Shown: positions 51,146-59,622 of the stretch, piece after piece
Layout of the letters: every line of letters starts with the position of its first letter
How positions within the stretch are numbered: the stretch's first letter is position 1
Assembly (NCBI GenBank): GCA_965267475.1
Contig: OZ254079.1
Span: 186,001 to 250,000, forward strand
DNA: 64,000 nucleotides
From: JBCBKU01 sp965267475
GTDB taxonomy: Bacteria; Pseudomonadota; Alphaproteobacteria; Rhodobacterales; Rhodobacteraceae
Direction of reading: 5' to 3'
Notes under the pieces: generated by a model
What the model was told of the DNA's origin: nothing
What the model saw: the letters and a program-made list of their open reading frames with translations, nothing else
Database searches by the model: none
Made by a program: the position numbers and the translations under genes

Positions 51146-51328
51146 GAAGAAGACCGCCTAACCCCTGAAGTCCGGGTCGGATCCAAGCTAAGCCCTGTCC
51201 GTTAAGGCACTCCTAATGTTTGCGTGCACGGTTGTCGCAGGCCGCTCACGGAGATTCTGCTTGTCATTGTTGCCCAATCGGGGACCACTCTGGTCTGGGA
51301 TAACTGGCCGACAAGGAAGGAGAAGCCC

Positions 51329-52174
51329 ATGAAGGACGACACCCAAAGGGTCTTCCCGAATGCCCACCAGGATATCGAGACTTCGCATGACACGCCGGAC
51401 ACGCCGCAAACGCGGTCGCCCGCATACCGGCTTGCCTTTGACGATGCTGATTTTCTGTGCCGGGATGAGATGCGGCCCGTTCGGCTTCAACTGGAATTGC
51501 AAAAACCAGAACTGATCCTGTCCGATCAAAACATCGTATCCACAGTTGTTTTGTTCGGCGGCGCGCGTATTCCGGAACCGGCGTCCCGAAGCAAAGCACG
51601 AACTGAAACCCTTGCGGGTCTTGCGGATTACTATGATGAGGCCCGCAAGTTTGCGCGCATCCTGACCGAACGCAGCCTGGCCGCTGATAACCGCGAAAAC
51701 GTGGTCGTCACAGGCGGCGGTCCCGGCATCATGGAAGCGGGCAATCGCGGCGCAATCGACGCTGGGGGCGTCTCAATCGGCCTGAATATCGTGCTGCCTC
51801 ACGAACAAGCACCAAACGAATATGTGACGCCCGAGCTTTGCTTCAACTTTCACTATTTCGGCATCAGAAAGATGCACTTCCTGATGCGGGCCCGCGCCAT
51901 TGCCGTTTTTCCAGGAGGCTTCGGCACGTTAGATGAGCTGTTCGAGGCTTTGACGTTGATCCAGACCGGGCGCATGCAGACCGTGCCGATCCTGCTTTTT
52001 GGTGAGGACTTCTGGCGTAGCATTATCAATTGGGATGCGCTTGCCGAGGCCGGGACGATCGCCGCCGAAGATCTGGAACTGTTCCGCTTTGTCGAATCCG
52101 CCGACCAAGCCATCGCGTTGATCGACAGTTGGCCCGGCGGGCGGGATACACGACAAGACCTTCCCGGGCGCTAG
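51329..52174 (+). CDS. LOG family/TIGR00730 Rossmann-fold protein
   Basis: 281 aa. Lysine decarboxylase-like LOG fold with VVTGGGPGIMEAGNRGA (phosphate site) and FPGGFGTLDELFEALT (PGGxGTxxE). These are the signatures of cytokinin-activating nucleoside-monophosphate phosphoribohydrolases and relatives. The bacterial physiological substrate is often unclear. About 85 residues precede the core, longer than the minimal LOG enzymes, similar to the group with an N-terminal helical extension. Its start is the ATG at 51329 with AAGGAAGGAGAAG just upstream. Its stop shares CTAG with the next gene. Confidence 0.87.
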   Translation: MKDDTQRVFPNAHQDIETSHDTPDTPQTRSPAYRLAFDDADFLCRDEMRPVRLQLELQKPELILSDQNIVSTVVLFGGARIPEPASRSKARTETLAGLADYYDEARKFARILTERSLAADNRENVVVTGGGPGIMEAGNRGAIDAGGVSIGLNIVLPHEQAPNEYVTPELCFNFHYFGIRKMHFLMRARAIAVFPGGFGTLDELFEALTLIQTGRMQTVPILLFGEDFWRSIINWDALAEAGTIAAEDLELFRFVESADQAIALIDSWPGGRDTRQDLPGR

Positions 52175-52959
52175 TCCTTGGCGGCCAGTTTCTCGCGATA
52201 AGCCTCGCGCGCGGCATTGGCCCGGCGCTGTTCCTTTTGACGGGCGCGGCGCTTTTCTTCGCGCCGAACGCCTCTGCGCCGCTCGTACAGCGTTTGCAGG
52301 AAGAGCGCGCTTTCAGGAACGAAACCTGTTTCGGTCAGAATCAGCGGCTTGGCGTTCCGGTCGCGCCCTTGCTCAAGCGCGTTGCCTTCCAGCGCTTCGG
52401 GTTCTTCTTCCAATTCAGCTTCGCAATGGCCGGTAATGATCATCTGAAGAATATAACTTACGGGCTGCGACAGGATATACAGGTGGTTTGGCTTCGCTCG
52501 GCTTCTCAGCACATAGTCGCGATACTTCACCCAGCAGACCACCGTCGCCTTGTTCTTGGCGTTGAAGTACGGCGCGAAAGGCGACCAATCGATCCGGAAC
52601 GCGACAGGCGCCACGATCGCCTCGATCGCCTTTTCAAGGTTCGCCTCGTTGCGGAGCCGCGTCTGTTCGAAAAGCTTGGTCACCGCATCATCGCGCAACG
52701 TCTCGTTGATGTTTCCCGCTGGCGTCAGCCGGGTGGCTGAAAAATAATAGGTGAGCGGCAGGAACTGCGGACGACGCGCGTTTTCGTTCCCTTTGGCGCA
52801 ATCCCAGGTGTAGACATGCACCGGATTGCGACCGAACTCGCCCGGTTGCTTCTCAAGATAGAAGTCCATAAGGCGCGTGCCCTCGGCGACATAGACATCG
52901 AACATTTGTCGCCCAAGCTTGAAATGGCCGTCTTTCTCAAGGCCGTCGATTTCTTCCAT
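52171..52959 (-). CDS. Uncharacterised protein with basic C-terminal coiled coil
   Basis: 262 aa, not recognised. The N-terminal two-thirds look globular (GHFKLGRQMFDVYVAEGTRLMDFYLEKQPGEFGRNPVHVYTWD, then APVAFRIDWSPFAPYFNAKNKATVVCWVKYRDYVL). The last 45 residues are a highly charged Arg/Lys/Glu helix (YERRRGVRREEKRRARQKEQRRA). No signal peptide. Conserved-looking tryptophans and a single-copy character suggest a taxon-restricted gene. It is convergent and CTAG-overlapping with the LOG gene. Confidence 0.65.
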   Translation of the reverse strand: MEEIDGLEKDGHFKLGRQMFDVYVAEGTRLMDFYLEKQPGEFGRNPVHVYTWDCAKGNENARRPQFLPLTYYFSATRLTPAGNINETLRDDAVTKLFEQTRLRNEANLEKAIEAIVAPVAFRIDWSPFAPYFNAKNKATVVCWVKYRDYVLRSRAKPNHLYILSQPVSYILQMIITGHCEAELEEEPEALEGNALEQGRDRNAKPLILTETGFVPESALFLQTLYERRRGVRREEKRRARQKEQRRANAAREAYREKLAAKD

Positions 52960-53014
52960 AAACCAAATTCCTTTTCACAAGTGCGATCAGGAAACCGGAT
53001 CGCCGCCCGTTCTG

Positions 53015-53497
53015 TCAAAGGTTTGGTGAGAATTCCTGGAAGACCGCATCATAAACCGAACGTTTGAAGGGCACGATGCTGGCTTTGATATCGTTCGGGG
53101 TCATCCAGCGCCATCGGGCGAATTCCGGATGTTTGGTTGCAATCTGAATGTCTGAATCTGCGCCACGGAACCGAAGCAAGAACCATTTCTGCTTCTGACC
53201 GCGATACTTGCCCTTCCACATCTTGCCCAAAAGATGGTCGGGCAGATCGTATCGCACCCAGTCCGAGGTTTCGGTTTCCACAGACACCAAATCTGCGGTC
53301 ACACCGGTTTCTTCGACCAATTCGCGCAGCGCAGCGTCTTGGGGTGTCTCACCCTTGTCGATCCCACCCTGCGGCATTTGCCAGGCGCCAGGCGTGTCGA
53401 TCCGCTCTCCTGCAAAAACAGTGCCATCGTCACGCGCAAGCACGACGCCCGCACAGGGGCGGTAGGGAAGAGTTTCGGGGTCCGTCTTCATTCCCAT
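53015..53497 (-). CDS. rppH: RNA pyrophosphohydrolase
   Basis: 160 aa. A Nudix enzyme that removes pyrophosphate from mRNA 5' ends to trigger decay. The Nudix box GGIDKGETPQDAALRELVEETGV is complete (G-x5-E-x7-REUxEExGU). YRPCAGVVLARDDGTVFAGERIDTPGAWQMPQGG precedes it, and HPEFARWRWM with PFKRSVYDAVFQEFSPNL ends it as in RppH. ATG 53497 or 53491 are both possible. It is 89 nt downstream of ctpA on the same strand, separated by a terminator. Confidence 0.93.
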   Translation of the reverse strand: MGMKTDPETLPYRPCAGVVLARDDGTVFAGERIDTPGAWQMPQGGIDKGETPQDAALRELVEETGVTADLVSVETETSDWVRYDLPDHLLGKMWKGKYRGQKQKWFLLRFRGADSDIQIATKHPEFARWRWMTPNDIKASIVPFKRSVYDAVFQEFSPNL

Positions 53498-53541
53498 GAC
53501 GCTAGGCGATCCACGCTCGGACTGAAACTGTCCCACCGACA

Positions 53542-53571
53542 AAAAAGGCCGCCTCAAAGGACGGCCTTTTT
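53542..53571 (-). terminator. Rho-independent terminator after ctpA
   Basis: Arms AAAAAGGCCG (53542-53551) and CGGCCTTTTT (53562-53571) plus an inner CC-tcaaa-GG. On the minus strand the stem ends in a T5 run, 16 nt after the ctpA stop. The poly-A/poly-T symmetry could also make it bidirectional. Confidence 0.8.
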
Positions 53572-53586
53572 GTTGAATGTGCCCTG

Positions 53587-54918
53587 TTACTCTGCCGGAC
53601 CCAGCGCCGACAAACCTTTCAGAATGTCGATTGCATAGGCCAGCTGGTAATCCTCTTCGCGAAGCTCTGCTGCCGACTCGGCCTGTGCGCGATCTTCTTC
53701 GATCTGCCGGATCTCATCCTCAGACAAGCTGTCATTGTTCAAACGCCCGCGCAGATCAGCCTCGGACCGGCGATTGCCCGCTGCATCGCCATCTTCCACC
53801 TCTTCGCGGCGCGGCGGTTGTTCAACGATGATATCAGGCGAAACACCAAGTGCCTGGATCGACCGACCAGACGGCGTATAGTACCGCGCGGTCGTAAGAC
53901 GCATGGCCCCGTCACCCCGAAGCGGCATCACCGTCTGGACCGAACCCTTTCCGAAACTCTTTGTACCGACCACGATGGCCCGGCGGTGATCCTGCAACGC
54001 GCCAGCCACGATCTCGGAAGCCGAAGCGGAACCGCCGTTGATCAGAACCACAACCGGTTTGCCTTCGGCCAGATCGCCGGTGGTCGCGTTGAAGCGCTCG
54101 CCATCCTGCGGGTCACGTCCGCGGGTCGAGACGATCTCGCCTGCATCGAGGAATGCGTCCGACACGCGGATGGCTTGGGTCAGAAGCCCGCCCGGGTTGT
54201 TCCGCAAATCAAGCACAACTCCGTTCACATTGTCCCAGCCGCCAGCTTCTTCCAGTTGCTCTTCCAAGCCTTCCTTGAGGTTCGGGAAAGTCTGATCGTT
54301 GAATGTCGTGATCCGAAGCACGATTGTATCGCCCTCGGTCCGGGTGCGAACGGCCGTCAGCTTGATCGTGTCCCGGATGATTGAGACGTCAAACGGTTCG
54401 GTCCCGCCTTCCCGGACGATGGTGATGATGATCTCAGAGCCGACCGGCCCGCGCATCATCTCGACCGCTTCATCCAGCGTCAGACCGAGCACGCTTTCGC
54501 CATCCACATGGGTGATGAAGTCGCCCGCTTCGATGCCCGCATCTTCGGCCGGGGTGCCGTCGATTGGCGAGACGACCTTCACAAAGCCTTCTTCCTGCGT
54601 GACCTCGATGCCGAGGCCGCCAAATTCGCCACGGGTCTGGACGCGCATGTTGGCCGCGTCATCCGGGGACAGGAAGGACGAATGCGGATCAAGGGATGTC
54701 AGCATTCCGTCAATCGCGGCTTCGATCAGCTCTTTCTCGTCCACTTCTTCGACATATTGCGCCCGGATCCGTTCGAAAATATCTCCGAACAGGTCCAGTT
54801 GTTCGTAGACCGAGGCATTGCGATCCGCTTCCTGTGCGACCAGCGGGCCCGCGACCTGGGTCGTCAGGACGATCCCGGCCAAAACGCCGCCAACTGCGGC
54901 CACAACGTATTTGTTCAT
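53587..54918 (-). CDS. ctpA: S41 family C-terminal processing peptidase
   Basis: 443 aa. A periplasmic serine protease with an N-terminal signal (VVAAVGGVLAGIVLTTQVAGPLVAQ). A PDZ domain occupies about 90-175 (GGLGIEVTQEEGFVKVVSPIDGTPAEDAGIEAGDFI). The catalytic serine lies in GGSASASEIVAG and the lysine in GTKSFGKGSVQTV, the S41 dyad. The acidic C-terminus (RREEVEDGDAAGNRRSEAD) is a linker to the last helix. Alphaproteobacterial CtpA follows envC, as here (9-nt gap), consistent with joint control of peptidoglycan hydrolysis. Confidence 0.95.
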   Translation of the reverse strand: MNKYVVAAVGGVLAGIVLTTQVAGPLVAQEADRNASVYEQLDLFGDIFERIRAQYVEEVDEKELIEAAIDGMLTSLDPHSSFLSPDDAANMRVQTRGEFGGLGIEVTQEEGFVKVVSPIDGTPAEDAGIEAGDFITHVDGESVLGLTLDEAVEMMRGPVGSEIIITIVREGGTEPFDVSIIRDTIKLTAVRTRTEGDTIVLRITTFNDQTFPNLKEGLEEQLEEAGGWDNVNGVVLDLRNNPGGLLTQAIRVSDAFLDAGEIVSTRGRDPQDGERFNATTGDLAEGKPVVVLINGGSASASEIVAGALQDHRRAIVVGTKSFGKGSVQTVMPLRGDGAMRLTTARYYTPSGRSIQALGVSPDIIVEQPPRREEVEDGDAAGNRRSEADLRGRLNNDSLSEDEIRQIEEDRAQAESAAELREEDYQLAYAIDILKGLSALGPAE

Positions 54919-54927
54919 GCGCTCGTC

Positions 54928-56043
54928 CTACTCTTTCCCCGTTTCGAACCAGCGGGCGGGATCGACCGGATCGCCAGCCACGCGCAGTTCCATATATAGT
55001 GTCTCGGTTCGATCTTGCCCGCCTGCACCTTTGAGGTCGAGCAATAAGTCGTCTGCGGACGGCGCTCTGCCCCCCATGAATCCAACAGGCGCCCCCTCTG
55101 AAACGACGTCGCCAATGGTGCCGAATACCTCGCTTAACCCGGCCAGAACAAGAAGATACCCTGTTTCCGGTTCCAGGATAATCACATTTCCGTAGTCAAG
55201 AAGTGGTCCGGTGTATCGGATCGTCGACGGCCAGGGTGCGGTGACGATAGCGCCAGCGGGCGAAGCCAGGACGAGGCCCGGACGTTTTACCCCTGCTGCA
55301 TCGGCATCGTTGAACCCCAAAATCGGCGTTCCGCGCAGGGGAAGGCGCAGGCTGCCTTTGCTGGCAAGAAAGGCGTCATTGACCGTTCCGCTCGCTTCGG
55401 TATCGACGGCAAGGTTGGAGGCAAACGCATCCAATGTCTCGGCGCTTTCGATCAGGGCCAGGATTGTCGCGGCGTCCTGTGGATCGGGAAGGGGCGCGCG
55501 CTCGGTAATCGCCTCGGACAGTTGCAAGCGGGCCGACTGGGCGGTGGCCAGACCACTTTGCAACCTTCCCAGAATGCGCACGTCCAGCGCTTGCAGGATT
55601 GCAAGCTCTTCTAGCTGAGATCGCAGCCGATCAACGCGCATTTGAAGCGCCGGGGTCACTTCTGCCAAAAGCATCGCAGCCCGAGCCGTGTCGACAGGCC
55701 CGGCGGGATGCAAAAGCAACAGCGCCTCGGGCGACGTTTGCATCGATAACAAGGCCGCCGTCAGTCGATTGAGTTCGACTTCTTCTTGGGCGAGCTCGCT
55801 TTCCAATGCAGCCTCGCGCAGCGCGGCGGCACGCAGTCCCTTGCGAAGGGCCGCCAGACCGGCCTCGTATGCCTGGATCACCTGGGTCAACGCCGCAACG
55901 CGGTCCCGCGCGCGACCGGCGCGTTCCAGCGCATCTGCCGCGTCGATCAATTGGCCCGCCGCAGCTTCCGCCTCCGCTACGGCATCACCATAGGTGACGC
56001 TTGGCCAGATCAGACAAAGTGAGATCAGACAGGCGCGGATCAT
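54928..56043 (-). CDS. envC: Murein hydrolase activator EnvC-like protein
   Basis: 371 aa from the ATG overlapping the gpmI stop. Signal peptide ACLISLCLIWPSVTYG, long coiled coil (about 20-200, AGQLIDAADALERAGRARD, ESELAQEEVELNRLTAALLS), then a LytM/M23-like domain (about 255-370). The M23 metal ligands (HxxxD, HxH) are absent: positions read LLDYGNVIILEPETGYLLVLAGL. A degenerate LytM is what EnvC uses to activate amidases at the division site rather than to cleave. The order gpmI-envC-ctpA is common in this group. Confidence 0.9.
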   Translation of the reverse strand: MIRACLISLCLIWPSVTYGDAVAEAEAAAGQLIDAADALERAGRARDRVAALTQVIQAYEAGLAALRKGLRAAALREAALESELAQEEVELNRLTAALLSMQTSPEALLLLHPAGPVDTARAAMLLAEVTPALQMRVDRLRSQLEELAILQALDVRILGRLQSGLATAQSARLQLSEAITERAPLPDPQDAATILALIESAETLDAFASNLAVDTEASGTVNDAFLASKGSLRLPLRGTPILGFNDADAAGVKRPGLVLASPAGAIVTAPWPSTIRYTGPLLDYGNVIILEPETGYLLVLAGLSEVFGTIGDVVSEGAPVGFMGGRAPSADDLLLDLKGAGGQDRTETLYMELRVAGDPVDPARWFETGKE

Positions 56044-57560
56044 TCGCGGATCAGGCTTTGCCCGGTCATCTCGGGCGGTTGATCCAGGCCCATAAGTTCC
56101 AGAACTGTCGGCGCAAGATCCGCAAGACGGCCTTTTGAAAGACTTGCGCCCTTTGGGCCACCGACCAGAATGACGGGCACAAGATTTGTGGTGTGCGCTG
56201 TGTGGGGACCACCCGTTTCGGGATCCACCATGGTTTCGCAGTTGCCATGATCCGCGGTGACAATCGCTGCCCCGCCCATTTTCTCCAAGGCATCGAGGGC
56301 TTGACCCAGACCGGTATCCACGGCCTCGCACGCCTTCATGGCAGCCCCAAGATCGCCGGTGTGCCCGACCATGTCCGGGTTGGCAAAGTTTACGACGATC
56401 AAATCGAACCCGGCATTGATGGCCTCGATCAGTTTCGCCGTGACCTCGGGCGCAGACATCTCCGGTTGAAGATCATAAGTCGCGACCTTCGGAGACGGCG
56501 GCATGAACCGTTCCTCACCCTCAAAAGGTGTCTCGACACCGCCGTTCAGGAAGAATGTGACATGCGGATACTTCTCGGTTTCGGCCAGGCGGAATTGGCG
56601 TTTACCTTGTTTGGCCACCCATTCACCCAGAGTGTTGGCGATCTCACGCTTCGGAAAGACAGTTGTCATATAGGCGTTGTGGCCGTCCGAATACTCCACC
56701 ATGCCCAGTAGAGCGGAGAGTTTCGGTCGGTCGCCCGTATCGAAATCAGCGAAACCCGGTTCACCGATGGCGCGCAGGATCTCGCGCGCCCTGTCCGCCC
56801 GAAAATTAATAAAGAAAAGCCCGTCCTCTGGACGGATGCCACCATTCCCGCGAATGACCGTCGGCGCGATGAACTCGTCCGTTTCGCCCCTGTCATAGGC
56901 GGCCTTGATCGCAGACAAAGCGTCTTCGGCCAACTCCCCCTGCCCATGCACAAGCGCGGCATAAGCCTTTGACACACGCTCCCACCGGTTGTCCCGGTCC
57001 ATCGCAAAATAGCGCCCGATCACGGTGCCAATCGGTGCGCCATCGGGCAACGCCTCGTCCAACGCACCAACCTGACCCATGGCCGATTTTGGCGCAACGT
57101 CCCGTCCATCGGTGATTGCGTGCACCACCACCGGAACTCCAGCCGCACGGACCGCCTGCGCCGCCGCGACGATATGGGATTGATGCGAATGCACCCCACC
57201 GGGCGACGCGAGCCCAGCCAGATGCGCCGTACCCCCCGTTCGTTTCAGAGTGGCAATGAAGTCTTGCAAGGCCCGCGCCTTGACGAAACTGCCGTCTTCT
57301 ATCGCGAGATCGATTTGACCAAGATCCATTGCGACGACCCGGCCAGCTCCGATATTGGTGTGCCCGACTTCAGAATTGCCCATCTGCCCGGTGGGCAATC
57401 CGGCATCGGGACCAAAGGTGACCAGCGTCGCATTCGGACACTCGGCCATCAGTCGATCCATCGTCGGCGTCGCGGCCTGGGCAGGCGCATTCGCAGTGCT
57501 GTCTTCGCGCAACCCCCAGCCATCGAGGATACAAAGAACCACAGGTTTCTTGCTGGCCAT
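56040..57560 (-). CDS. gpmI: 2,3-bisphosphoglycerate-independent phosphoglycerate mutase
   Basis: 506 aa. Mn2+-dependent glycolytic mutase. The alkaline-phosphatase-type metal sites are D13 (CILDGWG), the phospho-serine S63 (GNSEVGHTNIGAGR), and the C-terminal VVNFANPDMVGHTGD and TADHGNCETMVD. HAITDGRDVAPKSA is the substrate-recognition insertion. It is cytosolic. Its ATGA overlap with envC suggests transcription with the envelope genes, not with other glycolytic genes. Confidence 0.97.
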   Translation of the reverse strand: MASKKPVVLCILDGWGLREDSTANAPAQAATPTMDRLMAECPNATLVTFGPDAGLPTGQMGNSEVGHTNIGAGRVVAMDLGQIDLAIEDGSFVKARALQDFIATLKRTGGTAHLAGLASPGGVHSHQSHIVAAAQAVRAAGVPVVVHAITDGRDVAPKSAMGQVGALDEALPDGAPIGTVIGRYFAMDRDNRWERVSKAYAALVHGQGELAEDALSAIKAAYDRGETDEFIAPTVIRGNGGIRPEDGLFFINFRADRAREILRAIGEPGFADFDTGDRPKLSALLGMVEYSDGHNAYMTTVFPKREIANTLGEWVAKQGKRQFRLAETEKYPHVTFFLNGGVETPFEGEERFMPPSPKVATYDLQPEMSAPEVTAKLIEAINAGFDLIVVNFANPDMVGHTGDLGAAMKACEAVDTGLGQALDALEKMGGAAIVTADHGNCETMVDPETGGPHTAHTTNLVPVILVGGPKGASLSKGRLADLAPTVLELMGLDQPPEMTGQSLIRE

Positions 57561-57627
57561 CTCCGCCCCTTCTTACCTCCGCGCAAGACGCTTCTATCCG
57601 GCCCTGAACATGGGCGAAACCCGCCCC

Positions 57628-57649
57628 TTCATCTTGGCGGAAATAGTCA
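57628..57649 (+). repeat. 22-nt dispersed intergenic motif, copy 2
   Basis: CTTCATCTTGGCGgAAAtAgTC, between gpmI and rlmH, matching 37752-37773 at 19 of 22 positions. A GGGCG/CGCCC hairpin lies beside it (57613-57626). Confidence 0.55.
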
Positions 57650-57654
57650 AACTT

Positions 57655-58125
57655 TCAGGCCCGATGATAGGGAGTCCCCGCCAGGATCGAGCAGGACCGG
57701 TAAAGCTGTTCCGCCAACATCACACGCACAAGCATGTGCGGCCAAACCATCGGCCCGAAAGACAAGATCAGGTCCGCGCGATCCCGAAGCGCGGGGTCAT
57801 GGCCGTCAGCCCCGCCGATCAGGAAACACGCCCGCTGGCGCCCATCGTCCCGCCAGCGCGCAAGATCATTGGCCAAATCCTCGCTTTTGGCGGGCACCGC
57901 GCGCTCGTCCAAGGCAATGGATATCGCGCCGTCTGGAAGTTTTTCCGCCAGTGCTGCCGACTGCTCTACCCTGCTCTTGGCTTTCCGTTCGTCGATCTCA
58001 ATCAGCCCCAATGGACCAAGCGACAACGGCCGCCCGGTCCGGTCGATGCGCGTCCGGTAGTCTTCGAATAAGTCCAGTTCAGGGCCGGATTTCATCCGTC
58101 CGACCGCCAGAATGTCCAGTTGCAT
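57655..58125 (-). CDS. rlmH: 23S rRNA (pseudouridine(1915)-N(3))-methyltransferase
   Basis: 156 aa, the size of E. coli RlmH (155). A SPOUT-class dimer with a trefoil knot that methylates pseudouridine 1915 in helix 69. The SAM-binding knot is visible as FLIGGADGHDPALRDRADLILSFGPMVWPHMLVRVMLAEQLYRSCSILAGTPYHR, ending in the family-specific YHR. The start overlaps the rsfS stop (TGATG), so the two ribosome factors are coupled. Confidence 0.95.
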   Translation of the reverse strand: MQLDILAVGRMKSGPELDLFEDYRTRIDRTGRPLSLGPLGLIEIDERKAKSRVEQSAALAEKLPDGAISIALDERAVPAKSEDLANDLARWRDDGRQRACFLIGGADGHDPALRDRADLILSFGPMVWPHMLVRVMLAEQLYRSCSILAGTPYHRA

Positions 58126-58538
58126 CAGGCCTTTTCGGCTTCAGCAACAGGCGACATCCACATTTTCTCAAGCTGGTAGAATTCGCGCACTTCCGGCCGG
58201 AAAACGTGAACGATCACATCGCCGGCGTCGATCAAGACCCAGTCGCCAGCGTCCTTACCTTCAACGCGCGACAGTACGCCCTGGTCCTGCTTCAACCGTT
58301 CAACCAGCTTCTCCGAGATAGACGCCACCTGCCGCGTCGACCGCCCCGAACAAATCACCATGAAATCGGCCACTTCCGATTTCCCGGCGAGGTCGATCGA
58401 GACCACGTCTTCGGCTTTGTCATCGTCAAGGGAAGAAAGAATGCACTGCAAGGTGGCCTTGCCTTGTGCGGTTTGTGCCCCGGCCGAGGCGGGGGCTGTT
58501 GCGGTCGTCTCTTGCACCGCATCAGGAAGATGAGACAG
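58125..58538 (-). CDS. rsfS: Ribosome silencing factor
   Basis: 137 aa if started at a CTG (58538), which has AAGGAGG eight bases upstream; GTG 58517 (130 aa) is the standard-codon alternative. No ATG fits. RsfS binds uL14 and blocks subunit joining in stationary phase. Family sequence runs from ILSSLDDDKAEDVVSIDLAGKSEVADFMVICSGRSTRQVASI to DWVLIDAGDVIVHVFRPEVREFYQLEKMW. The first 30 residues are Ala/Thr/Gln-rich and not conserved. Confidence 0.88.
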   Translation of the reverse strand: MSHLPDAVQETTATAPASAGAQTAQGKATLQCILSSLDDDKAEDVVSIDLAGKSEVADFMVICSGRSTRQVASISEKLVERLKQDQGVLSRVEGKDAGDWVLIDAGDVIVHVFRPEVREFYQLEKMWMSPVAEAEKA

Positions 58539-58867
58539 GACAGTGTCCTCCTTATCTGCGCGCCGACAGGCCCCGGCGCTAGGCTTGTGGAAAAGATAAC
58601 ACTCGCTTTGTGAATTCTCAATGTCACCGGGAATATCCGCAAGACTTTGTGGTGGTTGTGGCGTTCGCACGCGATATTTCGCGAATTTTGCGGCGTTGGA
58701 CCGGCGACCAATGGGTCCAATCGGTTCGCCCACCACAACGTTTCGGTTCTTTTTCAGACACAACGCTGCACAATGGATGCGCCCCATATCGGGTGTTCGC
58801 GTGATTCACTCTTTACATGCAGTTTTTAATGTTTTACTTAAATTTTACATCGCGAAAGAGGAAACAC
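58539..58867. other. Intergenic region between divergent rsfS and DUF2975 genes (329 nt)
   Basis: No coding sequence is convincing. It holds the rsfS Shine-Dalgarno (58547-58553) and must contain two divergent promoters. The last 60 nt (58805-58865) are sharply AT-rich and probably carry the DUF2975 promoter, for example TTTACA at 58812-58817, but no -10 box is clear. Confidence 0.5.
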
Positions 58868-59413
58868 ATGTCTATGCCCGCCTTTTCCCGAACTCTTGTC
58901 GCAGTTTTAACGATCGTCATCACGTTGATTCTGGTCGCGGTGATCTCCCTGCCTGTTGCCGTCGGTCTGGGTCTGGGCTTGGGTCAAATTGTGGAAACCC
59001 TGACACGGGACGCCTTTAGCGGTGTGGCTATCCCAGATCCGCTTGGCCGCGGCCGGGCAATGATCACGCTGATCCTGGGTTTGCTCCCATTGATTGCCCT
59101 GCTCAAGGCATTGAGCGCCATGCGCGCGTTGTTTCGGAACTATGCCAATGGACAGGTGTTGACCCATGCATCAGCCGCGTTGATCCGGACGTCCGGCATC
59201 TGGCTGGCGGCCACGGCACTGTTATCGATCCTCGTCCACCCGCTTCAGGTGCTGGCACTGACCCTGTCGAACCCGCCCGGCGAAAAAGCCATCGCATTGG
59301 CGGTGTCATCGGATCAGATCGGGTTCTTGCTGACCGGAGCGCTTCTGATCGCCGTTGGCTGGGCCATGACGGACGCAGCAGAGACCGCTGAAGACAACAG
59401 GTCGATCATCTAA
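58868..59413 (+). CDS. DUF2975 domain-containing membrane protein
   Basis: 181 aa with about four hydrophobic segments: residues 10-35, 58-78, 108-128 and 147-170. The spacing and the NYANGQVLTHASAALIRTSGIWL element between helices 2 and 3 match DUF2975, a small membrane family usually encoded next to a YozG-type XRE regulator. It overlaps that regulator by one base (TAATG). Function unknown. The start is the ATG at 58868 after GAAAGAGG. Confidence 0.85.
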   Translation: MSMPAFSRTLVAVLTIVITLILVAVISLPVAVGLGLGLGQIVETLTRDAFSGVAIPDPLGRGRAMITLILGLLPLIALLKALSAMRALFRNYANGQVLTHASAALIRTSGIWLAATALLSILVHPLQVLALTLSNPPGEKAIALAVSSDQIGFLLTGALLIAVGWAMTDAAETAEDNRSII

Positions 59414-59622
59414 TGGCGATCATTACCCGGCTCGATGTCATGTTGGCGATGCGTAAGACGACCGCCCGCGAACTCGCCACCAGGATCGGCATTACTGAAC
59501 AGAACCTGTCGCTTTTACGGTCGGGCAAGGTAAAGGGGGTTCGGTTTTCGACGCTTGAGGCAATTTGCCGCGAACTCGACTGCCAGCCCGGCGATCTTCT
59601 GGAATACCAGGCGGATCAATAA
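59413..59622 (+). CDS. XRE family helix-turn-helix regulator (YozG-like)
   Basis: 69 aa, a bare Cro/CI-type DNA-binding domain: VMLAMRKTTARELATRIGITEQNLSLLRSGKVKGVRFSTLEAICRELDCQPGDLLEY. This CQPGDLLEY ending is typical of YozG-like small regulators paired with DUF2975 proteins. The pair may form a membrane-anchored regulatory unit. Its stop overlaps the convergent tamB 3' end by seven bases. Confidence 0.9.
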   Translation: MAIITRLDVMLAMRKTTARELATRIGITEQNLSLLRSGKVKGVRFSTLEAICRELDCQPGDLLEYQADQ

